64,000 nt of DNA from Chloroherpetonaceae bacterium. Its GTDB lineage: Bacteria > Bacteroidota > Chlorobiia > Chlorobiales > Thermochlorobacteraceae. Each line of letters opens with the position of its first letter. Position 1 is the first letter of the stretch. The notes beneath the pieces were generated by a model that saw only the letters and a program-made list of their open reading frames with translations, was not told the origin of the DNA and did no database searches. A program made the position numbers and the translations under genes. The DNA lies in the NCBI GenBank assembly GCA_033763895.1, contig JANRJQ010000010.1, positions 914,159-978,158 on the forward strand, in the 5' to 3' direction. Of the stretch, positions 54,915 through 62,842 are shown one piece after another.

Positions 54915-55648
54915 GTGAAAAGTGCAAAAGGTTAGGCCCAAAAAAAGCACTTGGGCGATAAAAATTTCAAGCGGCAAATATACAAGAAGAATGGGGAATA
55001 AGCAGGTCTTGAAAACCGGAAGAATAAAAAAAGTATGATTTTCTTCTCAGTGAAATTCGCAATGCAGAAACGGGTTGGACTATAACCAAAAGACTCTAGA
55101 ATTGGATTAAGAGAATGAGGTGGTTTGATTTTATTTAAGTTATAGGTTTTAAGTTTAGAGAGAGGTTTGGTTAACCCTCCTTGTCATTTATTTTGAGCCA
55201 ATCTCGAAACATCCACACCGGCAAATCTTTGAAGATTTCACAATAGTTTGAATTTTGTGTCTGTTTAGGGTGGTAGCAAAGGCAAATCATTTTACTCTTG
55301 TTCTCACAACGAGGCTAAAAATACTAAAAAATTACTCTCGTTCTTAAAACGAAGGTAAAAATTACTCTCGTTCAATTTTCAAAAGGGTATGCGTTCTTTG
55401 ATAGCGGTGAATCGGCTATGCGCTCGGGTGTGTTTAGCTTCGCTAACTTTCAGTTCGGTGCACAAAGTTTCATATTCATATTAAAGATCAATAGAAGCAT
55501 AAAGCACCAAAAATGCACAGCACCAGCTTGACGAAAACTGATGTTGGCGGCTATCCTTCTATTTTTTTCCTTATTGTCTCTTGGTTGTACGTTGGGACAG
55601 ACGCACTCCTTGCCAAGATTTGGTCTGTGCATTGGCTTTCGTTTATTG
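54915..55648. other. Intergenic region at the edge of the Shedu/BRO island
   Basis: No gene is supported. The stretch contains hairpin-like tandem repeats at 55291-55373 and, at 55500-55640, GC-richer sequence of the type I associate with dispersed intergenic elements in Bacteroidota (for example TGATGTTGGCGGCTATCC); frames there on both strands look spurious. Confidence 0.45.
55291..55373. repeat. Short tandem hairpin-like repeats
   Basis: About two and a half copies of a unit starting TTACTCTCGTTC and running into AACGAAGGTAAAAA, at about 55291, 55331 and 55361. Each full unit can fold, CTCGTT against AACGA(A)G. Confidence 0.55.
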
Positions 55649-56509
55649 CTAATCCCCATTTTTCTTTTTGGCTATTTGCTTCGCTTGAGGGAGTGCTTTC
55701 AAAACATCTTTGGCATTTAATTCAGACACCACTTTTTTTCCTGTTTTCGCTTCCAGTTCCATCCTTGCCACTTTAGCCACATTACCGCCTTCTTTAGCTA
55801 CCTTTTTACTTTCTTCAAAATCTTTTGGGTTGGTTGCGGCAGAAATATCTTTTGTTGAAGCCTCTGCCAGCATATTCAAAATCAGCTCTGTATTGGTCAT
55901 GTTATCCCTTAAATTCTCTTTTTTCAAGCCTTTCAAAACCTTATACTCTTTAGTGGTTTTATCGCTCCAAGCCTTGATAATAATATCGGTGAGTGTAGCA
56001 AATTGTATGCCTTCTTTTAGTCCTCTCTTTTTCCATTCATCAGTTAGTTCTTTGCGTATTTCAATGCTTTTTAGCCGTTGGTTTATCCAATTTTCAGAAT
56101 ACCCTAATTTCAGGTATTGCTCCAAAGCCCTGTCTATACTTAATTCAGGGTCTTGAATTTCGTCTAAACGCTCGGCTGCGACTTGCGCTAACCACAATTT
56201 AAATGGCTCTGCTTTGGGTGATGGAATGGATTGTATTAAGCGGAACAGTTGCTCTGTGTCGGCTACATCGGTTTGGTAAAATTTACCATCTGAAGATTGC
56301 ATTTTCAGTTGTCCGATTTTTTCGGACAACTCACTGCCTTCCTTCTTTAACTTGGTTTTGAGGTCGCTCCAATACTTTCTTGGTCGGTCAGTTCCGGTTA
56401 ATATTTCAATTACATCCACAATAGAAATATACCACTTCTCTTGCTCGGCATCCCAAAGGGTGCGCACCTGCTTTTCTTCAAAAATTTTGATTGCAGTTTC
56501 TTTACTCAT
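55649..56509 (-). CDS. BRO-N domain protein (phage antirepressor-like)
   Basis: 286 residues. The front (AIKIFEEKQVRTLWDAEQEKWYISIVDVIEILTGTDRPRKYWSDLKTKLKKEGSELSE and LQSSDGKFYQTDVADTEQLFRLIQSIPSPKAEPFKLWLAQVA) is the BRO-N DNA-binding domain. The remainder is helical and charged. Such proteins occur alone or beside restriction-modification genes in Bacteroidota. The scrap of a restriction-modification C-terminus ends 5 bp before its start, which suggests it once followed such a gene. Confidence 0.8.
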   Translation of the reverse strand: MSKETAIKIFEEKQVRTLWDAEQEKWYISIVDVIEILTGTDRPRKYWSDLKTKLKKEGSELSEKIGQLKMQSSDGKFYQTDVADTEQLFRLIQSIPSPKAEPFKLWLAQVAAERLDEIQDPELSIDRALEQYLKLGYSENWINQRLKSIEIRKELTDEWKKRGLKEGIQFATLTDIIIKAWSDKTTKEYKVLKGLKKENLRDNMTNTELILNMLAEASTKDISAATNPKDFEESKKVAKEGGNVAKVARMELEAKTGKKVVSELNAKDVLKALPQAKQIAKKKNGD

Positions 56510-56514
56510 GTGAT

Positions 56515-56600
56515 TTAATGGGATGCGTTCTCAATAATTTTTATTTCTTCTTGTGTCAATTCGTAAGCTGATAAACCAATTGGTCGATTTGGTCTTTAAG
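56515..56600 (-). pseudogene. C-terminal remnant of a type II restriction-modification methyltransferase
   Basis: On the minus strand LKDQIDQLVYQL followed, after a one-base frameshift, by ELTQEEIKIIENASH and a stop at 56515. With one T restored the string reads QIDQLVYQLYELTQEEIKII, the usual ending of Eco57I-type methyltransferases. A stop just upstream (56601-56603) ends the match. Only about 28 codons remain. Confidence 0.6.
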
Positions 56601-56603
56601 TCA

Positions 56604-56857
56604 AAAATGTCGGCCGATAGATTTTGTTTCATTATTGATAAAATTTGATCTACGAAAATCAAAATTAAAATATAATAATAAATGAAAATCAAAACCGGAA
56701 TGTATTTAAAATAAAATAAAAAAAAGATGTATAATATTGTTAAATTCATTTTCTATTAAGAACACAAAACTCCAAGTTTGCACGTCAGCCCGCCTGACGC
56801 ATAACCCGTGTTAGCAGTAGGCCTTATTTCTGAATGGGAGGTTACCTTCTTCATCAA
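56604..56857. other. AT-rich spacer between remnant and Shedu gene
   Basis: No gene supported; a frame of very hydrophobic Ile/Tyr residues on the minus strand is just AT-rich sequence. The left inverted repeat of the Shedu gene lies at 56810-56826. Confidence 0.4.
56810..56826. repeat. Left inverted repeat flanking the Shedu gene
   Basis: GTTAGCAGTAGGCCTTA. Its complement matches 58014-58030 at 14 of 17 positions. Confidence 0.6.
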
Positions 56858-57997
56858 TTATATTTTTTTGTCAGTTTTTGTTTGTGTCTTGTTGTTAACA
56901 ATAAACTCCGCCCGCTTATACAACTCGTCAAATGTAATTATTTCAGGATTTTTTGTGTTTCGTCTGTAACTTTCAAAACAACTTACAATGCTTTCTTTCT
57001 TTACCAACTCATTTGTATTGCCAATTATTAGAATACCTTTAGGTTCAACTGTAAATGTGTTGTCTTTATCTAATATTCTTGTGTTTTCACTTCTTTGAGA
57101 GTCTATGCTCCAAGTCCTACAATTCACTTGAATTTGAGAAATTGCTCCCAATAGGTCGGAACTAAGTAACCAAACATCGTTTCTTGGATTTTTTACTTGT
57201 CTTGGATCTGATTTAGTGTAGCTTAAAAGTTTTGTAGCGGGTGTTTTAATCTCTACTAAAACGGTAAAATGCGAATCTGCATCAGTCCGCATTAAAAAGT
57301 CGCCCTTCTGGCTTCCAGTTCCTTTAAAAGTTCTGCCGCCGTAGTCTGGCTGGTCTTCTAATAGGTGCAGAAATTGGTAATTTAATCCATATCCAAAAAT
57401 CCAAACATTATTTGTAAAAAACTCTTGCCAAAAAGATTCGACCGCATTATTTGATTCTAAGTTTTCTCTAAATGTATTAAGTGATGCTCTTCTGTTTGTC
57501 TGAATTCTTGCCAATGATAATTTTGTTGCTAAGTTAGGATTTGAAGAGATTAGCTCATTCCAAACTTCTTGACCGTAATTTTCTTTTAAAAGTCTTTCTA
57601 TAACCGTTTTTCTGTCTTTTGGGACTTTTATTATCTCATCAGCTTTCGCAATTGAAAACTCCTGAATACCATATTTCACGCCTTCTTTGTCAACTAACGC
57701 GTAAAGTTTTGTGAGTTCGTCATAAATCTTTCTTGTGTTTTTACTATCAAGGTTTATCTTAACACCTTCGCCACCTTTTAACGAGTTTAAGTTGATACTT
57801 TCAATGTTTTCCCATTCGTCATTTCTCTTTTTACGTTGGTGAACTATTGTAATTCCAACTGTTTCACCAACATCTTTTTTCTTGTCATTTAGGTCAACAA
57901 TAAGAACCTTTCTTGTCGTTGTGTTTTCTTCAATAACAATGGGTTCTGCAAGTCTAGCAGAGTAAAGAGAAGTGCTTACAGTTTTATAATTATCCAT
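56858..57997 (-). CDS. sduA: Shedu-type nuclease (DUF4263, SduA-like)
   Basis: 379 residues. The C-terminal domain is the DUF4263 PD-(D/E)xK nuclease: ESFWQEFFTNNVWIFGYGLN at 188-206, Asp233 in KGDFLMRTD, and Glu249-Ile-Lys251 in FTVLVEIKTP, then RNDVWLLSSDLLGAISQIQ. The first 180 residues are a variable sensing-type region, normal for Shedu proteins. Shedu is an established single-gene anti-phage system whose nuclease attacks DNA. The gene stands alone between inverted repeats. Its end FIVNNKTQTKTDKKI is Lys-rich. Confidence 0.85.
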   Translation of the reverse strand: MDNYKTVSTSLYSARLAEPIVIEENTTTRKVLIVDLNDKKKDVGETVGITIVHQRKKRNDEWENIESINLNSLKGGEGVKINLDSKNTRKIYDELTKLYALVDKEGVKYGIQEFSIAKADEIIKVPKDRKTVIERLLKENYGQEVWNELISSNPNLATKLSLARIQTNRRASLNTFRENLESNNAVESFWQEFFTNNVWIFGYGLNYQFLHLLEDQPDYGGRTFKGTGSQKGDFLMRTDADSHFTVLVEIKTPATKLLSYTKSDPRQVKNPRNDVWLLSSDLLGAISQIQVNCRTWSIDSQRSENTRILDKDNTFTVEPKGILIIGNTNELVKKESIVSCFESYRRNTKNPEIITFDELYKRAEFIVNNKTQTKTDKKI

Positions 57998-58013
57998 CTA
58001 TTTTCGTGTTGGT

Positions 58014-58030
58014 TTAGGCTTACTGCTAGC
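58014..58030. repeat. Right inverted repeat flanking the Shedu gene
   Basis: TTAGGCTTACTGCTAGC, inverted relative to 56810-56826 with three mismatches. It lies 16 bp upstream of the Shedu start. Confidence 0.6.
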
Positions 58031-58786
58031 AATAGGATAAACAAATCACCTCAAAATCCCCAAAAAACATTCGTATAACCACCCAGTTTATAATGTTAAT
58101 ATGAAATAAAATTGAAACATTCGTAAAACCGCTTCTTATCTCGCACTCACACCAATATCTTAAATTGTCTCAAAAATGATACGCTGTTAAAACAAGAATT
58201 TGCTTTATAGCCGAAATGAAGTGCAGTGTTCATTGGTTAAGGCTTTTCAGTATAGAATCGATTGAAGGAACAAGGATTTTAGAATTTAAGAAAGGGGAAA
58301 GTATTTTGCAAGAGGATTTTTGAGGGCGTTTGAATCTTCAAAAGATGTTCATACAATTTATGTTTAACTTCACGCATCAAGTATTATCAATGTAAATACG
58401 AGCCGATTGGTTACTTTAAGTTCTACATCATTTTTTCGTTTTATACAAGTTTCCTCGGAATGTTGAATAGTGTTGATTCGCTTGGGTCCAAAGCAGTTGT
58501 GAAATGTTTGCTTTGTAAGGAGGAAATACTTAAAGAACTTCTTACTATCCAAAGTGATTCTTTATTGAACAAAAACAATCTTATGTCTGCCAAAGAAGGA
58601 ATCCAAACAGTTCGCGACCATTTCTCTAAAATCAATCCTACATTCATAGTCATGCGGAAAGAGTATTGGAAATTGCGGCGTAGGTTAATCGAGTGATTGT
58701 AGACAAACTTGTGCAAAAATTCTTACAAATCAAGATTTAGAAATTTTAAATTTACTCTTTAATTTTTTTAAAATTGGAGAAATAAT
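58031..58786. other. Intergenic region with no recognised gene
   Basis: A direct repeat AACATTCGTA(T/A)AACC occurs at 58066-58080 and 58116-58130, 50 bp apart. A 78-codon frame at 58460-58696 (plus; KCLLCKEEILKELLTIQSDSLLNKNN) is a possible small gene or fragment, but it has no family match and an overlapping frame on the other strand, so I do not call it. Confidence 0.4.
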
Positions 58787-59221
58787 ATGAAGAATAGAAA
58801 GTACGACATTATTCTTGTGTTTATAGTAACCATTTTTATGAGTTGCAATACAGAAACGGATATGATTTATCATTTTGAGACAATTTCATTCTCTCAATTG
58901 CCAATTAAGGCTGATTCAGGTTTTTATGTCTTGGATAATTTTGATAATATTAATTTTGGTTCTTCGTATGCGAAACGCGCAGCCGATTCAATTATCACAG
59001 AATTAACAAATGCTTCAGTTAAATTTGATACCGCTTGGGTACAGTCGGGAGAAAGTGAGTGTGGTTCTCTTCAAGTTATTGTCTTCCCTAGGCTTGTTAT
59101 CAAAACTTTTTCTTCATCGCCAATAGTTTTAGATAAATTTGGTTTTGTTCCTTATGACGGCTTAATTCAATTTTGGAATTGCTGGAATGTTACCTATATG
59201 CGGTATTCAAGAAAAAAATAA
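58787..59221 (+). CDS. Small putative lipoprotein, function unknown
   Basis: 144 residues. The leader YDIILVFIVTIFMSC ends in a lipobox cysteine. The mature part has no recognisable motif; SECGSLQVIVFPRLVIKTF and IQFWNCWN look beta-rich. GGAGA precedes the ATG. It converges on gltX. Confidence 0.6.
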   Translation: MKNRKYDIILVFIVTIFMSCNTETDMIYHFETISFSQLPIKADSGFYVLDNFDNINFGSSYAKRAADSIITELTNASVKFDTAWVQSGESECGSLQVIVFPRLVIKTFSSSPIVLDKFGFVPYDGLIQFWNCWNVTYMRYSRKK

Positions 59222-59261
59222 AATGTTTAAATGTAAATCGTCCTAATAATTACTGAAATAG

Positions 59262-59290
59262 AAATGGGGCGCTAAGCCCCAATTTAATTT
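59262..59290. terminator. Hairpin terminator between convergent lipoprotein and gltX genes
   Basis: TGGGGC and its complement around a 5-nt loop, followed by T-rich sequence on the plus strand and a shorter T-run on the minus strand. Confidence 0.65.
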
Positions 59291-59309
59291 TGCCAAAAAA
59301 TTCAATCTC

Positions 59310-60824
59310 TCAAACATTCACGCCCGAAATTTCAATCTCCTTTGCCGCTCGTTTCAATCGCCTGACGATTGCTTCTTTCCCGACGAGTTCCATCATGTGG
59401 AAAAGCGAAGAACCAATCGTGCTGCCTGTTGCGGCAAGGCGAAGCGGCTTGGAGAATTTCCCCAACTTCACGCCTTTTTCCTCTGCAAATGCCTTTAAGG
59501 CCGTTTCAATGCTTTCCGCAGTAAAAGTGGTCAATCCTTCCAAGGTTTCCGCGGAGGCAAGAATCAACGCGTTCGTTTCGGGTGTCCAATCTTTTTTGAT
59601 GGCATCGGCGGGGTAGGTTTCGGGGTCAAAGAAATAGTAATTGCTAAATGAAACAAAATCGTGCACAAAATCCACGCGCTCCTTCATTTGGTGTGCCACC
59701 TCAGCCAAATAGGGTATTGAAGTGATGGTTTCTTTTGGCAACGAAGTCGGTTTCTTTTCAAGTTCCGCTTGCAAGAAGGGAAGAATCCGCTCTCCAAGCG
59801 ATTCATTCGTGGAGCGGCGAATATGCTGCTTTTCAATCCACGCCAGTTTTTCGAGATTGAAAATCGCGCCCGATTTTCCCACATGTTCAAGCGAAAATTG
59901 CGCAACAAGTTCCTCCATTGAAAAAATCTCTTGCGTTGATCCTTCGCCCGGGTTCCACCCCAAAAGTGCTACAAAGTTAATCAACGCTTCTTTGCTATAA
60001 CCTTTCGCGCGGTAATCTTCAACCGCTACATCACCTTGCCGCTTCGAAAGCTTTGTCCGATCTGGATTTAAGAGCAATGGTAAGTGAGCGAAAACGGGCT
60101 TTTCCCAACCGAAGAAATCGTAGAGCAAAACATGTTTCGGCGTTGAGGAAAGCCACTCTTCACCGCGAATCACATGCGAAATTTGCATGAGATGATCATC
60201 CACCACCACGGCCAAATGATAAGTTGGGAAGCCATCGGCTTTGAGCAGCACTTGATCATCCAAAGTGCTTGATTCAAACTCAACCGAGCCGCGCACCACA
60301 TCATCGACTTTCACGGTGATATTATCCGGCACTTTCATTCTGATGACAAATGGTTTACCGCTTTCCAAGGCTTCGCGCGTCATGCTTGCAGGCATTGAGC
60401 CGCCCATATCTTCAGGCAACCACTTACGGTTATACTTGGGTTGCATGCCTTGCTTTTGCTGAAGTTTGCGAATCTCTTCAAGCTCTTCCGGAGGCATAAA
60501 ACAGTAATAGGCTTTTTTCTCTTCGACAAGTTGAAGGGCATATTTTTTGTAAATCTCTAAACGCTGAGACTGTGTGTAAGGACCATAGTTTCCGCCGTTG
60601 AGCGGGCTTTCACTTGGGGCAATGCCTGCCCAAGCCAAGACTTTTTCAATGTTTTCGGCCGCGCCTTCTACTAACCGCGTTTGGTCAGTGTCTTCGATGC
60701 GAAGTATAAAGGTGCCGCCATTTTTTTTGGCGAAGAGATAGTTGTAAAGAGCGGTTCTCAATCCGCCAACATGAACATAGCCGGTTGGCGACGGCGCAAA
60801 TCGAGTTCGAATCGGTTTCGACAT
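59310..60824 (-). CDS. gltX: Glutamyl-tRNA synthetase
   Basis: 504 residues from the ATG at 60824 ([21 protein letters not shown]); the ATG at 60830 adds two. The much longer open frame to 61034 cannot be right because it runs through tRNA-Asp. The HIGH motif appears as VHVGG and the KMSKS motif as KLSKR. With GatB encoded nearby and tRNA-Gln present, it is likely the non-discriminating type, but the anticodon-domain residues were not assessed. Confidence 0.95.
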   Translation of the reverse strand: MSKPIRTRFAPSPTGYVHVGGLRTALYNYLFAKKNGGTFILRIEDTDQTRLVEGAAENIEKVLAWAGIAPSESPLNGGNYGPYTQSQRLEIYKKYALQLVEEKKAYYCFMPPEELEEIRKLQQKQGMQPKYNRKWLPEDMGGSMPASMTREALESGKPFVIRMKVPDNITVKVDDVVRGSVEFESSTLDDQVLLKADGFPTYHLAVVVDDHLMQISHVIRGEEWLSSTPKHVLLYDFFGWEKPVFAHLPLLLNPDRTKLSKRQGDVAVEDYRAKGYSKEALINFVALLGWNPGEGSTQEIFSMEELVAQFSLEHVGKSGAIFNLEKLAWIEKQHIRRSTNESLGERILPFLQAELEKKPTSLPKETITSIPYLAEVAHQMKERVDFVHDFVSFSNYYFFDPETYPADAIKKDWTPETNALILASAETLEGLTTFTAESIETALKAFAEEKGVKLGKFSKPLRLAATGSTIGSSLFHMMELVGKEAIVRRLKRAAKEIEISGVNV

Positions 60825-60995
60825 AGTCATAAGTGTCCGTGGCGCTTGATATGGACGCGCGTTTAAGACAAGATGTGATTGTGTTAAGAAAAATTTTGGA
60901 AAAAGTTTTGCAAAATAACGCTTGACCGCTATATTTGCACTCCTTTTTTGAAGAAACTTTCTGAATTCCTTTGTTTTGAAAGTTTTTGGATAAGT

Positions 60996-61069
60996 GGAGC
61001 TGTAGCTCAGTTGGTTAGAGCGCCTGCCTGTCACGCAGGAGGTCGCGGGTTCGAGCCCCGTCAGCTCCG
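60996..61069 (+). tRNA. tRNA-Asp (anticodon GTC)
   Basis: Acceptor GGAGCTG with CAGCTCC and discriminator G; D-arm GCTC-AGTTGGTTA-GAGC; anticodon arm CCTGC-CTGTCAC-GCAGG; T-arm CGGG-TTCGAGC-CCCG. CCA is not encoded. Divergent from gltX, which starts about 170 bp away. Confidence 0.96.
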
Positions 61070-61110
61070 CAAATCCCCATCGTTAAAGCCTTTCCCCATA
61101 ATCATCTTTC

Positions 61111-61335
61111 CTAATTAATCTCCACGACTTTCATCCGCCCCGAAATTCCTTTTTTAATCGAAATATGCCCTTTTGGAACATGAAAGTGTTCTGAGATCAA
61201 CTCAATCAATTCATCATTGGCTTTTCCATCAACGGGCGGCGATTTCAGCGCGGCTTTCCAAACCGAATCCGTTTCTGTGGGCGGAAAAAGAGCCTGCTTT
61301 TTCGCGTTCGGTTTTACCTTAATGGTGATGATCAT
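61111..61335 (-). CDS. YggU/DUF167 family protein
   Basis: 74 residues from the ATG at 61335, where MIITIKVKPNAKKQ begins the domain; the open frame upstream is antisense noise within the oxidase gene. LKSPPVDGKANDELIELISEHFHVPKGHISIKKGISGRMKVVEI matches DUF167. The start lies inside the last 17 bases of the glcD-like gene, so translation is coupled. Confidence 0.85.
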   Translation of the reverse strand: MIITIKVKPNAKKQALFPPTETDSVWKAALKSPPVDGKANDELIELISEHFHVPKGHISIKKGISGRMKVVEIN

Positions 61336-62773
61336 GATGGGGTGAATAACCGCCTGAAGCCGGAATATGGCGTTCGCATTTCGATTTAAAGAAATGTGAA
61401 GTGTCGAAAATCTTCCCCGGATTAAGAATATTCGCTTCATCAATCGAGGCCTTGAATCGGCGCATGAGTTCTACTTGCGTATGTCCGGCCGCTTTTTCGA
61501 GATACTTCTTTTTCGCGATTCCCGTTCCGTGCTCTCCTGTTATAGTTCCGCCGAGCGAGACGGCTTTATCAAATATTTGTTCGAAGAATTGCTCGCTTCG
61601 CTTGATTTCATTGGCATCGCGCTCGGTTATCAAGCAAGTGGGGTGAAGGTTTCCATCGCCCAAATGGCCGAAATTCCCGACAAGCAAATTCAATTCGCTC
61701 GCTTTTTCAATGGTGAATAACAGCATTTCAGGAAGATGGCTTCGGGGAACACTCGCGTCTTCAAGGATGGTGGTTGGCTTAAGCCGTGCAAGTGCGGAGA
61801 AGGCGGATTTCCGGGCTTGCTTAAGTTTTTGGGCTTCGATGTTCGATTCAGCCAATTTACTGAAGGTTGCACCCGCTTTTTCTGCAATGGAGAGCGTGGT
61901 GGCGGTATCGTCATGAACCTCAGCAGGATGACCGTCGAGTTCGATGAGTACCAAAGCGGTTAGTGATTCCGGCAATCCGATTTTGGTATAAGATTCCACC
62001 GCTCGAATCGTGGTGTTATCTAAAAATTCGAACATCGCGGGGGTGATTTTTGAAAGTGCGAGCGACGCGACAAATTCGCCGACGCGTGCAATCGAATCGA
62101 AATGAAAGAGAATCACTTGCGAGGTCTTTGGCTTTGGAAGCAGCCGCAGAGTAGCCTTTGTAATAACTCCCAAAGTGCCTTCGCTGCCAATGAAAACATC
62201 TTTCAAATTCAAGCCTTGAACATCTTTGATGGAGTGATTGCCAAGTGTGATAAGTTCGCCGCTTGGGAGCACGACATCGAGAGTCATGACATAATTTTTG
62301 GTAACGCCATATTTCAGTCCTCGTAAGCCGCCGGCGTTTTCCGCAATGTTTCCGCCAAGCGTTGAAATGGTGGCACTGCCGGGGTCGGGCGGATAAAACA
62401 AACCGTGTTTTTCCACCTCGTTTTGCAATACGGCTGTTATGACACCGGGTTCAACCGTGCAGGTCATATTCACTTCGTCAATTTCTAAGATCCGATTCAT
62501 TGGCGGGAAGAGCAGCACAAGCGAACCTTTGCTGGGAATGCTGCCGCCGGAAAGTCCCGAGCCCGAACCACGAGGAACAATGGGCAAGCCGGATTCCGTC
62601 GCAAGTTTTAGAATAGCGGAGACATGTTCCGCAGAGCGGGGAATAGCAATAGCTTCGGGGAGTTCGCGAAAAAGCGGGGTGGCGTCGTAGGAATAAAGGT
62701 GTTTATCGAGTGCTGAATCGAGAAAATTCTCACTCCCAACGATGGATTTGATTTTGTTTAAGACACTTAACAC
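61319..62773 (-). CDS. glcD: FAD-linked oxidase, glycolate/lactate oxidase GlcD-like
   Basis: 484 residues from a GTG start. The PCMH-type FAD domain (VPRGSGSGLSGGSIPSKGSLVL, DPGSATISTLGGNIAENAGGLRGLKYGVTKNYV, IGSEGTLGVITKATLRLLPKP) is followed by the GlcD C-terminal domain (GNFGHLGDGNLHPTCLI, GGTITGEHGTGIAKKKYLE, NPGKIFD). A His-rich tail (HHDHHH) extends past the domain. It oxidises a 2-hydroxy acid such as glycolate or lactate, but no glcE or glcF is adjacent. Confidence 0.88.
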   Translation of the reverse strand: MLSVLNKIKSIVGSENFLDSALDKHLYSYDATPLFRELPEAIAIPRSAEHVSAILKLATESGLPIVPRGSGSGLSGGSIPSKGSLVLLFPPMNRILEIDEVNMTCTVEPGVITAVLQNEVEKHGLFYPPDPGSATISTLGGNIAENAGGLRGLKYGVTKNYVMTLDVVLPSGELITLGNHSIKDVQGLNLKDVFIGSEGTLGVITKATLRLLPKPKTSQVILFHFDSIARVGEFVASLALSKITPAMFEFLDNTTIRAVESYTKIGLPESLTALVLIELDGHPAEVHDDTATTLSIAEKAGATFSKLAESNIEAQKLKQARKSAFSALARLKPTTILEDASVPRSHLPEMLLFTIEKASELNLLVGNFGHLGDGNLHPTCLITERDANEIKRSEQFFEQIFDKAVSLGGTITGEHGTGIAKKKYLEKAAGHTQVELMRRFKASIDEANILNPGKIFDTSHFFKSKCERHIPASGGYSPHHDHHH

Positions 62774-62842
62774 AATAATTTAGATACTAAATAATGAATC
62801 CCCTTGCTGCTAAAGCGGGAATAGACTGATCCAATTCACACA

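Noticed and set aside
54915..54977. Longer gyrA start at 54977
   Set aside because: The additional 21 residues do not resemble gyrase, whose conserved start is [20 protein letters not shown].
55291..55373. CRISPR array
   Set aside because: Repeats are irregular in length and spacing, there are no unique spacers of constant size, and no cas genes lie in the window.
58460..58696. 78-codon plus-strand frame
   Set aside because: There is no family match and no clear ribosome site, and an overlapping minus-strand frame of similar length exists; support is too weak for a gene call.
60825..61034. Long N-terminal extension of the gltX reading frame up to 61034
   Set aside because: It runs through tRNA-Asp on the other strand, and the synthetase domain begins cleanly at [15 protein letters not shown].
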